Of a stretch of 64,000 bases of DNA, positions 16,555 to 25,182 are shown in pieces. The position numbers and the translations under genes are program-made. Location: contig CAWGXG010000006.1 in NCBI GenBank assembly GCA_963826505.1, positions 248,001-312,000 on the forward strand, in the 5' to 3' direction. The notes beneath the pieces were generated by a model. It was given only the letters and a program-made list of their open reading frames with translations. It was not told the origin of the DNA and did not search any database. This DNA is from CAWGXG01 sp963826505. Its GTDB lineage: Bacteria > Chloroflexota > Anaerolineae > Aggregatilineales > Aggregatilineaceae. The stretch's first letter is position 1. Each line of letters starts with the position of its first letter.

Positions 16555-17682
16555 CTACGCTGGGACTACCGGCACGGTCGAGATCAAGCCATTGCGAGTC
16601 AGCGTAAATTGCTGTTTGAACGCGCCGCGTTGGATCTGGCTGGTCACAGACTGTACAAAATACAGCCCGTCGTACAGCATGCCCGCGCCGCGTACACCTA
16701 CCAGGCTGCGCGCATTCAATATGTGCCCATAACGCAGCACGTCCAACGTGCCCGAAGCCCGCACGGTGTCCGATGTCCGTGAGGCTTCCGCCGCGCCGCG
16801 CGCCGCCGCTCGAATGGGCGACAACTGGGATACGTTGTTCAATTGGCGGATGCGCGACGGAATCCCGTTGACCAGCCCCAGCGGCGGATTCAGAATGTTG
16901 ATGTCGGGCACCGGGATCGGGATCGGAATCTTGGTCAGCTCGTTTTGGATGAAGATGACCGGCAGCGTACGCTGTTGGGCGTCGAATTGAAAATTCAGAC
17001 CCTCGACGTTGGTGTGTGAGTCCATATTGGTGTTCAGCGCTGGCTGCGGGAATCCGATCTTAATTTCCGGCCCCCAATAAGCTTTGTTGGTGCCGGGCAC
17101 CGGACCTGGCTCGATGTAGAAGACGTAACCCACTTCCTCCGCCAACTGCTCGATATACTGCAAATCCGTGCCCCGATGGGTCGGAATCCGGTCGGTCGGG
17201 ATCGGCACGTCGACGAAAATCTCCGGGATGACCAGCGGGATCATGCCATACACCGCGTAGCGCGCGATGATCGTCAGCACGCGGACGGAGGGTGTCATGG
17301 CCGGGTAGGGGATACCGGTCAGGTCGATCCGGTTCATGACGGCGGTCAGGTCTTCGCCGGTGATCGTCAGCGTGGACTGCTGGCCGCCTACGCCGGGTAT
17401 GACCTGGTGATGCGTGATCACGCCGTCGCTCAGCACGTAAGGAGTGCCGTTGACGGTGGCGACCAGCACCACTCGGATAATCGGCCCGACGTCGCCCATC
17501 AACAGCAAGACTGTGTTCAGAATCGAGTCCGCGCTGAATTTGAACGAAAGCTGAAATCCGCTGCGCTCCCCGGCCGTATGACGCACTTCGACACTGTCCA
17601 GCGCGTCTGTGACCGGCTGGGGCACGGGGACCGAAATCGTCGGTCCCATTAGCAGCGTCAGCTTGATCGATCCACTAAACAT
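16555..17682 (-). CDS. Hub protein, phage late control gpD/gp27-like
   Basis: This 375-residue protein matches the N-terminal hub half of VgrG/Afp8. It has an N-terminal barrel (VPQPVTDALDSVEVRHTAGERSGFQLSF), a gpD-type segment (SVRVLTIIARYAVYGMIPLVIPEIFVDVPIPTDRIPTHRGTDLQYIEQLAEEVGYVFYIEPGP in pieces around 130-200) and a C-terminal barrel ending YFVQSVTSQIQRGAFKQQFTLTRNGL. It would form the trimeric adaptor between inner tube and spike. It overlaps the preceding LysM gene by 8 bp, which suggests translational coupling. Confidence 0.9.
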   Translation of the reverse strand: MFSGSIKLTLLMGPTISVPVPQPVTDALDSVEVRHTAGERSGFQLSFKFSADSILNTVLLLMGDVGPIIRVVLVATVNGTPYVLSDGVITHHQVIPGVGGQQSTLTITGEDLTAVMNRIDLTGIPYPAMTPSVRVLTIIARYAVYGMIPLVIPEIFVDVPIPTDRIPTHRGTDLQYIEQLAEEVGYVFYIEPGPVPGTNKAYWGPEIKIGFPQPALNTNMDSHTNVEGLNFQFDAQQRTLPVIFIQNELTKIPIPIPVPDINILNPPLGLVNGIPSRIRQLNNVSQLSPIRAAARGAAEASRTSDTVRASGTLDVLRYGHILNARSLVGVRGAGMLYDGLYFVQSVTSQIQRGAFKQQFTLTRNGLISTVPVVPA

Positions 17683-18007
17683 CCGTCGCTCCGGGGATAC
17701 CCTCCGCCAGCGTAATCCGGACTTTGGCCCCGACCTCGTCGGTCAATTCTTCGGGCTGCATGACGCCGTTGGCATCGGCCAAGCGCCAGAACTGTTCCGG
17801 GTCGCCCAGATACTGCGCCGCCAGGTGATCGGGCCGTTCGCCCGCCGAGACCGTGTGTTCCTGCAGCAGAGCGAACCGGGCGGGATCGGGCAGAAAGCGG
17901 CGTTTCAAATAGACGATCGTGCGCCCGTCCACCGTGTCGAGCGTGGCGGTTTCGGTGCTGTGATAGCGACTGGTGATCGGAAACGGGTCGTAGAACATAG
18001 TCTTCAA
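17675..18007 (-). CDS. Small LysM-domain baseplate protein (Afp7 C-terminal type)
   Basis: This 110-residue protein has a LysM-like C-terminal part, EHTVSAGERPDHLAAQYLGDPEQFWRLADANGV, followed by a basic strand. In contractile injection systems such LysM modules (gpX/gp53 or Afp7 C-terminal domain) hold hub and wedge together; they are structural and not lytic. The N-terminal 50 residues are beta-rich (TVDGRTIVYLKRRFLP). It lies directly between the tube-initiator gene and the hub gene and overlaps the latter by 8 bp. Confidence 0.82.
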   Translation of the reverse strand: MKTMFYDPFPITSRYHSTETATLDTVDGRTIVYLKRRFLPDPARFALLQEHTVSAGERPDHLAAQYLGDPEQFWRLADANGVMQPEELTDEVGAKVRITLAEGIPGATDV

Positions 18008-18043
18008 TCCTCCGGACGTGTGATGCTCGCGCTAAGCCAACTC

Positions 18044-18709
18044 TCACGACAGATTGTTGGCCGAAATACCCAACGCACCGAGCGTGCCGCTGCTGTTCAA
18101 CTGGGCCAGGCGTTCGAGCTGTTGGTGATAGGTCATGTACAGGTTGCCGCCCCGGTGATCGAACCCGAGATCGCTCACGCTGAGGACGCGCATCCCCAGA
18201 CTGACTGTTGCGCGTAAGGGGTTCAGGCTCTGGTCGAAGGCTTCCTCGGTGATGCTGAATTCGGTGACGCGCACCGGCAGCACGCGACGCGGTCCCCACA
18301 CGAAAATGCTGAGCGGGGCCTCCACTGGGACGATCTCCAACGTGCCCAGAGACGCCAACTGGTTGTTGCTGATCAGGGCGCTGGCGGCGGGATAGGTCAG
18401 GGTTTCCAGGGCGGCCAGTTGGGGCAGAATGCCGTTTTCGACCGTCGCCTGATTCTGATCGGGAAATTCAAGCTGGTCGGCGGCGTCGATTTCGGCTTCA
18501 AGCCGGTACGTTTCCACCGGGGGCCCCACCAGTCGCAGCGCCTGCGAACGGTCGCCGCTGTTTTCGCCCACGCTCTGCGCGCTGAGCGATCGCGTCAGCC
18601 GGGACGGGTTGTATTGCAGCACGATGATGCGCTGGATCGCGCCAGACGTCGGGCTGAGCAGGACGATGCCCGCCCTGAGCAGCTTGGGTGAGCCGGGAAA
18701 CGTGGTCAT
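18044..18709 (-). CDS. CIS tube-initiator protein (Afp7 N-terminal type)
   Basis: A protein of about 221 residues of the contractile-injection-system tube type. Diagnostic parts are the N-terminal IVLQYNPSRLTRSLSAQS strand, VGPPVETYRLEAEIDAADQLE, and the late PVRVTEFSITEEAFDQSLNPLRATVSLGMRVLS block. It is thought to connect the inner tube to the hub. The start at 18709 (ATG) is chosen because GAGAGGAG lies 6 nt upstream; the longer frame opens with GTG at 18733 and would bury that site. The following gene carries the LysM part that in AFP is fused to this domain. Confidence 0.87.
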   Translation of the reverse strand: MTTFPGSPKLLRAGIVLLSPTSGAIQRIIVLQYNPSRLTRSLSAQSVGENSGDRSQALRLVGPPVETYRLEAEIDAADQLEFPDQNQATVENGILPQLAALETLTYPAASALISNNQLASLGTLEIVPVEAPLSIFVWGPRRVLPVRVTEFSITEEAFDQSLNPLRATVSLGMRVLSVSDLGFDHRGGNLYMTYHQQLERLAQLNSSGTLGALGISANNLS

Positions 18710-18815
18710 CGTGACTCCTCTCCGGGGCCGCACGTTGGTCTGTGCGCCGCGCGGGGCTGCGATTGTCGAGTCTGGCCTGGATCAAATGCGCTCATACGGT
18801 TACCTGTGTGTTCGT

Positions 18816-20006
18816 TTACCTGAATCCCAGCGAAGACGGCAGCAGCCGGCCCACGTTCACGCCGATCGTCACCCGCTGATCGCGGCCCGTCAGGTTGAAT
18901 TGGAAGGTGACGGGCAGCCCTGGAATGGGAATATCGCGCCCCTGGACCTGGTCCAGGGCGAACTGTCGGGCTTGCGGGCTGAGTGCGATACCGGTTAGCG
19001 CACCCGCGCCGAGAACCACCCCCTGAGTGATGACCAGGGCGCGCTCGCCCGTGCTCAGGCTGTTCCAATTGTGGCGCACCTGCCGGCCGGCTTCCTCTTG
19101 CAGGCGCGTGACCAGCGTTTGCACCGCGGGAATGCGCAGCGTGGCGTGCAGCACGTCACCAACAGTCGCGGGGCGCGGCGTCGCGGGACCACGCCCGGCG
19201 GGCACCAGCGGTCTGCGCTGCGGAGTGGCTGGTACGCTGAATGGATTGGGCCGCGTCGGCGCGCTTCCTACGGCGGATTGGGCGACAGCTCTCGGTGAGA
19301 GGTCGGGCGCAGCGGCGTCTCCTGGCGAGGGGAGCGAGCTCCCGATTTGGGACACGCCCGCTTGCAAACTTTCCAGCGAAAGCTGTCCCTGGACCATCTG
19401 TATCGCTCTGATCTGAGCCTGGATGGCCGGGTCCAGGTGTAACTGGTATTGGGAGGACCCGCCCAGACCCGATCCGGGTGTGCCCAGGCTTTCGCCCAGA
19501 CGGGGCATGCGCAGACGGAAGCGCCGGTCCCGATCGTCTTCCGCCCCGTCATCGCGTTGGATCGCTCCGGATTCTACTCCCGTGTTGATGGTGGCCTTGT
19601 CACCAGTCATGACCTGGGCGGCGGCTGTCCGCGCTTCTGGCTCCGCCTGGGATTGTTCCGACCCAACCGCGGATACGCTTTGCTGCACGACGTGGGCCAG
19701 TTCGTGCGCCAGCAGGCGCTGGCCTTCGCGGGTATGCGGCGCATAGCGTCCAGTGTTGAAGACGATGTGCCGGTCCCACGTAAAGGCGTTGGCCCCGATG
19801 CCGCCTGCCGCTGTCGCGGCTCCTGGCCCCGAATGTACGCGCACTCGACTGAAGTCGTGATCGAAGCGCGATTCCATATCGCGGCGCGTCAGCGGATCGA
19901 GTGACTGGCCGGAACGCTGGAGCGTCTCAAAGATGGGATTGAGCGGTGCCGCAGACACCGGGCGTTTGGAATGAACCATCTGGGTGGAGAAATCTGCGTT
20001 CATCAT
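18816..20006 (-). CDS. DUF4157 'eCIS core domain' protein
   Basis: A 396-residue protein with the DUF4157 module that marks many eCIS loci. The sequence shows LDPLTRRDMESRFDHDFSRVRVHSG, NAFTWDRHIVFNTGRYAP and a metalloprotease-like HELAHVVQQ motif with H101, E102 and H105. DUF4157 is found at the N-terminus of cargo proteins and as stand-alone operon members. After a Pro/Gln-rich linker (about 120-290) the C-terminal 110 residues contain a hydrophobic segment (ALVITQGVVLGAGALTGIAL) and then strands ending RLLPSSLGFR. Either it processes or loads cargo, or it is itself a cargo with a C-terminal active domain; the sequence cannot decide. Its ATG overlaps the previous stop (ATGA). Confidence 0.85.
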   Translation of the reverse strand: MMNADFSTQMVHSKRPVSAAPLNPIFETLQRSGQSLDPLTRRDMESRFDHDFSRVRVHSGPGAATAAGGIGANAFTWDRHIVFNTGRYAPHTREGQRLLAHELAHVVQQSVSAVGSEQSQAEPEARTAAAQVMTGDKATINTGVESGAIQRDDGAEDDRDRRFRLRMPRLGESLGTPGSGLGGSSQYQLHLDPAIQAQIRAIQMVQGQLSLESLQAGVSQIGSSLPSPGDAAAPDLSPRAVAQSAVGSAPTRPNPFSVPATPQRRPLVPAGRGPATPRPATVGDVLHATLRIPAVQTLVTRLQEEAGRQVRHNWNSLSTGERALVITQGVVLGAGALTGIALSPQARQFALDQVQGRDIPIPGLPVTFQFNLTGRDQRVTIGVNVGRLLPSSLGFR

Positions 20007-20332
20007 GGCACGCTCTTAGTAGCTGATGGGTGTGAATGGGCGGAACCATGATTCTCCGGCGCGGCGGTGTCCGTTTGGGCCTGCAAGCCGCCGTAAATGG
20101 CTCCCGCGATCTGAAGTCCCAGACCGGCCGGGTCAAGCCGTGTCGACAGGTGAATAGGGTCTGTTTGAATAGCGCGGACGGTCCCAGCCGGTTCGAAGCT
20201 GTGATCGGCCATGCCCTCCGCGACCAGCCGTGCTAACTCTTCCTCGACGGCTCGCTGAAGGATGACCCGATCCGAGGCGGTCAGAGGGAAGTTGTTTAGA
20301 ACAAGCTGGTCGATCATCATGTCAACGCGCAT
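20003..20332 (-). CDS. Small conserved-looking eCIS operon protein, unknown function
   Basis: A 109-residue protein that I do not recognise. It begins MRVDMMIDQLVLNNFPLTASDRV and has one amphipathic helical region (LQRAVEEELARLVAEG), then a mixed segment and a polar His/Ser-rich tail. It has no signal peptide or membrane helix. It is locked between the AAA+ ATPase (3-bp gap) and the DUF4157 protein (4-bp ATGA overlap), so it is translated with them. An adaptor or chaperone for the DUF4157 partner would fit that arrangement but is a guess. Confidence 0.72.
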   Translation of the reverse strand: MRVDMMIDQLVLNNFPLTASDRVILQRAVEEELARLVAEGMADHSFEPAGTVRAIQTDPIHLSTRLDPAGLGLQIAGAIYGGLQAQTDTAAPENHGSAHSHPSATKSVP

Positions 20333-20335
20333 GGC

Positions 20336-22330
20336 TCAGCGATCCTTTCGCTTACCGGAGCCGTTCGACGGCGACCAGAGCAGCTCGACCTCGTTGACCG
20401 GGCGCCCGATCTTGCGAAACTCGGCGCGAGCAGCCTGCAAAATGAGCGGCATCGTGACGGGGGTATCCGCATCAACGGCCAGAAACGCCGCATTGATGGC
20501 CACATTGTGAATGCTGCCGCCGGTCAGAGTCAGCCGGGCAAGGTGGTCGTAATCCAGGTTCGCGCGCGGCGTCTGTTTTGGAAATACGTTGACCCAGATG
20601 CGCTGACGTTCCGCGCTGGTGGGGAACGGGAACGTGATCGCAAAGCGCAGCCGCCGCATAAAGGCGGGGTCTAGCGCGCTTTTCATGTTCGTCGCCAGGA
20701 TCGCCAGCCCGTGGTAGGCTTCCATACGCTGCAACAGGTAATTGATTTCGATATTGGCGTAGCGGTCGTGGCTGTCTTTGACTTCGCTGCGTTTGCCAAA
20801 GAGCGCATCTGCCTCGTCGAAAAACAGGATCGCGCCCCCGCCCTCCGCCGCGTCAAACAGCCGCCGCAGATTCTTCTCTGTTTCGCCGATGTACTTGCTC
20901 ACCACTGCCGAGAGATCGATGCGGTACAGGTTTAGGCGCAGATCGTTGGCGAGCACTTCCGCCGCCATCGTCTTGCCCGTGCCGCTCTCGCCCGCAAACA
21001 GCGCCGAGATGCCCAGGCCGCGATTCATGCGCTCGCGAAAGCCCCAGTCGTCATAGACGCGGCGGCGCTGACGTACCTGCTGCGCCATCTGGTGGAGCAG
21101 CGCCAGTTCCTCATCGGGCAGGACGAGGTCTTGCCAGGTGGCTTTTGCGTCGATGCGCTGGGCCAGCGTGTCCATGCGGGGCCGCGTGTAGGCCAGGGAT
21201 GCCTGCCAGAGATCGTCGTCAGTGGCTTGCGCCAGACGGCCAATCTGCTCGATATCGGGCAGGTTCAGATCGAACTGACCGGCCAATGTATCGGGCGATG
21301 CGTCCGGGCCGCCGACCTGCTGCCACGCCTCACGCTGTTCGGTTGGGGTGGGGCGCTGTACCTCGACAGTGATCGAGGAAGCACCAAGATCGGCGTGCGT
21401 CTCTCGCAGAGCGACGAATGTCACGCCCTGGTGACGTACTAGAAAACGACTCAGCGACGTAGATTCTGCCTGCGGGTCCGACTCCTGCGCCGTGTCGGGG
21501 ACCTCCAGGTAGAGCGCCAGCGGGAGCAGCACGGTTTCGCGTTGCCACAACCGCACCAAGGGGTCCAGATCGCTGGCGAGTGTGGGCAGCAAGGGAACCG
21601 GCAGGCGATATAACAGCAGCCCCAGGTCGTTGGCGGCCTGCTGCGCGATGATCTGTTTGCTGCCGCTGTCACTCCCGACCAGTTGGATCACGGGCGGATT
21701 ATCTGCGCCGGTCGTGAGATAGCGCACAATCTGGTCTTTGGTCGCGGCCTGGGAGGCGGGCAGCGTGACGGATCGCTGCGACTCTACGTCGCCCAACGCG
21801 AACAGGAAGGGGTGCAAGCGGCTGTCGATGTGGTTCAACCCCTTCAAATAATTGGCAATGCGCTCGTCGATGCGCAGCGGGCTGCTGGTGAGCGTCTGAT
21901 CCGCCTGAGGGGTGACTTCCAGCAGGTGCCAGTAGCGAAGCGGGCGTTCCGGCGAAATCGCGTCCCAGGTGGGATCATCGAAGAGCACCAACGCCAAGGC
22001 GAAGGTCGGGTAGGGGCGTTGGGGGTCGTCCTGAGCCTGGGCACACAACCCGGGCAGGCGCGTATCCAGTTCCATCGCGGCGCACAACAGCAAAACGCTG
22101 AGCTCGAAAGCTGACAGCCCAAGACGCTGACTCAGCAAGACCGCCGCAGGAGGAACCTCTCTGTCCGCCAGCTCGCTCAAGGCGATCGCCGCCTGCTCGA
22201 TGTCGGCCTCACGCGTTGCAGCCGCCGCCGCGTCGGGTGCCAGCCGACTCAGCCGCAGCCGCAGCCACTGCACGGTGTGCGAGAGGTAAAGCTCGTTGGT
22301 GATCTGCCATTGGTCCAGGTCAATCATCAA
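20336..22330 (-). CDS. AAA+ ATPase of the contractile injection system (Afp15 type)
   Basis: A 664-residue ATPase. The C-terminal AAA+ domain (about 415-655) has Walker A GESGTGKT, Walker B ILFFDEADALFG, sensor LATNMKSALDPAFMRR and the arginine-finger region LRFAITFPFP. The N-terminal 400 residues are a winged/helical domain (DREVPPAAVLLSQRLGLSAFELSVLLLCAAMELD) and a second, degenerate AAA-like region with VQLVGSDSGSKQIIA type sequence. Afp15/Pvc15-type ATPases are proposed to act in assembly or cargo loading, in a ClpV/Cdc48-like way. It lies next to the Afp16-like gene, as in other eCIS loci. Confidence 0.93.
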   Translation of the reverse strand: MMIDLDQWQITNELYLSHTVQWLRLRLSRLAPDAAAAATREADIEQAAIALSELADREVPPAAVLLSQRLGLSAFELSVLLLCAAMELDTRLPGLCAQAQDDPQRPYPTFALALVLFDDPTWDAISPERPLRYWHLLEVTPQADQTLTSSPLRIDERIANYLKGLNHIDSRLHPFLFALGDVESQRSVTLPASQAATKDQIVRYLTTGADNPPVIQLVGSDSGSKQIIAQQAANDLGLLLYRLPVPLLPTLASDLDPLVRLWQRETVLLPLALYLEVPDTAQESDPQAESTSLSRFLVRHQGVTFVALRETHADLGASSITVEVQRPTPTEQREAWQQVGGPDASPDTLAGQFDLNLPDIEQIGRLAQATDDDLWQASLAYTRPRMDTLAQRIDAKATWQDLVLPDEELALLHQMAQQVRQRRRVYDDWGFRERMNRGLGISALFAGESGTGKTMAAEVLANDLRLNLYRIDLSAVVSKYIGETEKNLRRLFDAAEGGGAILFFDEADALFGKRSEVKDSHDRYANIEINYLLQRMEAYHGLAILATNMKSALDPAFMRRLRFAITFPFPTSAERQRIWVNVFPKQTPRANLDYDHLARLTLTGGSIHNVAINAAFLAVDADTPVTMPLILQAARAEFRKIGRPVNEVELLWSPSNGSGKRKDR

Positions 22331-22382
22331 ATCTGCATCCGTTTACCCTGGTCGAAGCGCCCCATTCGGGCGGGTGAGTGCT

Positions 22383-23657
22383 CTACGTAATCGTAATGAT
22401 CTGGTTGGCATCAAACTGCGGCGGATCCACAGTGAAATCTACCGGGAAGCTATCCACCCCTTCGACGCGTAGGCGCAGCGCGTAATCGCCGGCGGTCGCG
22501 CTGGTGACGTTGAAGGTGAGCGTCGTCTCGGCGGTAGGGCTGGCCGGAGTGGTGATCGAAGCGGGCTCGATTTCCCGATCGCCAAACAGCAGCACGACGC
22601 GTTGCTCATCACGTAGCTGCGGTGTGCAGGTGACGGTGATGGTCACATTTCCGGCGGGAGCGGTCGTCGGGCTGCGACTGGTGATCTGCGGCGCCAATCC
22701 CATCGGAATAGCGTTGCTGGTCCAGGGGGGCAGGCTGGCGCGCTGCACGACCGCATTCAGAATGAAGATACCGGCGGCCCAAATCGAACGCGCGGTCGGA
22801 ACAGTCGTCGGATTGGGCAGTTGGAGCGTCAGACGCTGGCTGGTGCCGCCCGGTTGCGGCGTCAACGTCAGTGGCGCGTCCAGCTTGGAATGGTGGAACT
22901 GAATCGTCAGATCATCACCCAGCAGGTTATCCCCGGTGACGGTGAGCAGATCGCCTAGCTCGGCGGATGGTTTGCCGTGCGGTGTCTCCACGGTGTATAC
23001 GCTTGGTGCCCCGGTCGCGATGACGAACGCGCCTTCGTCCTGGGCACCCCGGCGCAGTACCGGCAGGGCCGCGCGCTTGGGGAGCGTGCTTTCGATCAGC
23101 ACGATCGACACTTCGTAGGCGACCGACATCCGGTATTCGGTCTGGAAACTGCTCCACAGCTTGGACATCTCGTCTATGGAGATGGGATAGGGTGTGATGC
23201 GCACGTGCTCGACCTGCTGGAAGGGGAAATCGGCGCGATCCATCACCGGGATATTCGCGTTGATGGCGTCCGCGTCGAGCACGGCGTGATCGTGCAGGGC
23301 AATCATGGCCAACCCCAGCAGCCGGTTGCTGCCTTCCAATCTGCCATTGGAGATAGCGCCATCTTCATCCGCGCCCCGGTAGGCGGTCAGCAGGTAATAC
23401 AGAGTCAGGGGCAGCGGTGTGTGATCGTGACTGCCCGGATGCACGGTGCGCGGGATGTCCATGTTGCGCCAGGCCGGGCTGATCATCGTGTGATAGAGAA
23501 ACAGGTTCACCTGATTGGTGACGCTGCTGTCGCGGGCAATGTCCAGAGGGCGCGTGGTCACGGTGACGCCGGAGATCGACGGGTCTGTTTCGATGCCCGC
23601 TTCAATCAGACTGCGCAGGGTGGCGGTCACAGCGGCGATTGCCAGGGCATTGCTCAT
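22383..23657 (-). CDS. Afp16/Pvc16-type tail terminator (DUF4255) with Ig-like C-terminus
   Basis: The N-terminal 200 residues are the DUF4255 domain: ALAIAAVTATLRSLIEAGI, NLFLYHTMISPAWRNMDIPR, LPLTLYYLLTAYRG and LWSSFQTEYRMSVAYEVSIVLIES. This family caps the distal end of sheath and tube and stabilises their length. Residues from about 215 to 424 are two IPT/TIG or Ig-like beta-sandwiches (GDLLTVTGDNLLGDDLTIQF; ITVTCTPQLRDEQRVVLLFGDREI), an extension absent from the minimal Afp16. It overlaps the preceding proline-rich gene by 4 bp (ATGA). Confidence 0.92.
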   Translation of the reverse strand: MSNALAIAAVTATLRSLIEAGIETDPSISGVTVTTRPLDIARDSSVTNQVNLFLYHTMISPAWRNMDIPRTVHPGSHDHTPLPLTLYYLLTAYRGADEDGAISNGRLEGSNRLLGLAMIALHDHAVLDADAINANIPVMDRADFPFQQVEHVRITPYPISIDEMSKLWSSFQTEYRMSVAYEVSIVLIESTLPKRAALPVLRRGAQDEGAFVIATGAPSVYTVETPHGKPSAELGDLLTVTGDNLLGDDLTIQFHHSKLDAPLTLTPQPGGTSQRLTLQLPNPTTVPTARSIWAAGIFILNAVVQRASLPPWTSNAIPMGLAPQITSRSPTTAPAGNVTITVTCTPQLRDEQRVVLLFGDREIEPASITTPASPTAETTLTFNVTSATAGDYALRLRVEGVDSFPVDFTVDPPQFDANQIITIT

Positions 23658-24424
23658 GTTCGCCTCTCCTTTTCCCGCCGTTTCAAGTAATCATCCAAAC
23701 TCATGACGACCGCTTTTGAGCGCTGTTTCTCGCGCTTGGGGGTCGCAGGCGGCGGGACAGCAGTCACCTCGACGCGCCCGATTGAAATGCTGATAGTAGG
23801 TTCTGGCGGCGTGTCGAGCCCTGGCGTGATGGTGCGACGCGTATCCCACGGCGGCTCTTGCGATGTGCTCTGTGCCGGACGCAGAGTTGGGGGTATCACG
23901 CCCGGGTTGGTGTTGGGCCGCAAGACGGACAGCGGTTGGGACGCGCGGTCCTGCACCACCGGGCGCGATGGAGCTGGTTGTACCGGCATTTCCGGATCGG
24001 CGTTCGCCGTTAGCATAGATTGATCCAGCGCCTGAGACGTACGGTTCGCCGGACGCAGCACTGGCCTTACGGCAGCGGGCGGCGCCTCGCGTTGGGGTGT
24101 ATCCGGCCGTGCAGCCTGAATTGGATTCGTTGGTTCGCCGGAAACGGTTGGTAAGTCAGAACCGGGAGCCACTGACTCAGGCCGCATGACCCGGTAAATC
24201 TGAGGCCCAGGCACCACCAAAGTGGATCGAGCATTCTCCGTTATATCCAGCGCCGGGTTGTCGGAATCCCTTGATAGGGCGGGCGGGTCACCGGCTGCCG
24301 TCGCATCGATCTCGGTGGGGATGCTCACGGGCGCGACGGGCTCAAAGCGTGACACCGGGCGCGGGTGCAGCACCGCCACGCTGTGGCGGGATCGATTGAC
24401 AAGGTTAGCCAGAAAGTTTGCCAT
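23654..24424 (-). CDS. Proline-rich, disordered eCIS protein with conserved-looking C-terminal motif
   Basis: A protein of about 256 residues, mostly low-complexity Pro/Thr/Ser/Arg sequence with no predicted fold until the end. The C-terminus reads TISISIGRVEVTAVPPP, a basic linker, then VVMSLDDYLKRREKERR. I recall similar 'GRVEVRA ... SLDDYL' tails in small proteins of other eCIS operons, but this is memory and was not searched. The start at 24424 gives a TAATG junction with the previous stop. A longer frame to 24568 lies inside the upstream gene and is rejected. Candidate roles: tape-measure substitute, sheath or cap linker, or a scaffold for the Afp16 protein that follows. Confidence 0.75.
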   Translation of the reverse strand: MANFLANLVNRSRHSVAVLHPRPVSRFEPVAPVSIPTEIDATAAGDPPALSRDSDNPALDITENARSTLVVPGPQIYRVMRPESVAPGSDLPTVSGEPTNPIQAARPDTPQREAPPAAVRPVLRPANRTSQALDQSMLTANADPEMPVQPAPSRPVVQDRASQPLSVLRPNTNPGVIPPTLRPAQSTSQEPPWDTRRTITPGLDTPPEPTISISIGRVEVTAVPPPATPKREKQRSKAVVMSLDDYLKRREKERRT

Positions 24425-25158
24425 TACGCTGCACCTATCATGCTCAGGTAAAGCTGCCGTCGCAGCGGACTCATCGCCAGGATATCGCCCTCCGACCAGC
24501 CATACGCGCGGGCAAGCTGGTGAACCTCCAGCAGGGTGCGCTGGGCCCAGGCGCTGATTTCCTGCCACAAAAATGACACGACATCGAACACGGCCAGCCA
24601 GTCATGCCCGCAGGCCGGACAGTTGAGCGCCAATTGCACGTCGGCCTGGGGATCGACCGCCAACATCTGCTGGCCGACCGCTTCCACCACGTCCGCGGGC
24701 AGCTCTTGCGCCGCGCGGGTCTCCCCTTCGTAGCTTGCTGCCAGCAGACAGCGCTCTAGTAACTGCTGGTGGGTGATATCTGCGCTCAGATCGCCCACGG
24801 TTGGCACGCGGAACTGCACCGAATAGCCCGCCATTTCCAGAGATGTCTCGTGGGGCTGGCCCAGCGCAGCGACATGCGTGGCGGCGGGTGCGGCGCGGAC
24901 GTCGTCCGCCGCAAACGCCAGCTCAAGCTGTTCGCCGCAGTGGGGGCAAGCCACCACGCTTTCGAGCTGCCGGCCGAACAGCCATTCGCGCTGAGTCAGC
25001 AGCAGGGCATCGCGTTCTCCGATCGTGAGCGCGTCCAGATCGGCGGCGCTCACCTCTGGGCAGACAGTGGCCAACAGCAGCATTACGCCAACTGACGGCG
25101 GGCTGCCCAATCCCTGCTCCCATACGCGCAGCAGCTCTATGGCGTTTAGTGCTTTCAT
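24424..25158 (-). CDS. Base-plate-like protein with zinc ribbon (T4 gp26-like type)
   Basis: A 244-residue protein. Two CxxC pairs, CPHC at about 73 and CPAC at about 184, could bind one zinc. Other recognisable parts are the helical N-terminus (ALNAIELLRVWEQG), the TIGERDALLLTQREWLFG segment and the C-terminal LLEVHQLARAYGWSEGDILAMSPLRRQLYLSMI. That last pattern is seen in phage 'base plate' chaperone proteins of the T4 gp26 type and in eCIS operons right after the tube gene. ATG at 25158 is preferred because GAGGAGG lies just before it; the longer frame starts with GTG inside that site. Confidence 0.75.
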   Translation of the reverse strand: MKALNAIELLRVWEQGLGSPPSVGVMLLLATVCPEVSAADLDALTIGERDALLLTQREWLFGRQLESVVACPHCGEQLELAFAADDVRAAPAATHVAALGQPHETSLEMAGYSVQFRVPTVGDLSADITHQQLLERCLLAASYEGETRAAQELPADVVEAVGQQMLAVDPQADVQLALNCPACGHDWLAVFDVVSFLWQEISAWAQRTLLEVHQLARAYGWSEGDILAMSPLRRQLYLSMIGAA

Positions 25159-25182
25159 CAGCCTCCTCACTCAGCGCCGCTG

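Noticed and set aside
17675..18007. LysM protein as a cell-wall hydrolase
   Set aside because: No catalytic domain, and position between tube-initiator and hub fits the structural LysM module of contractile baseplates.
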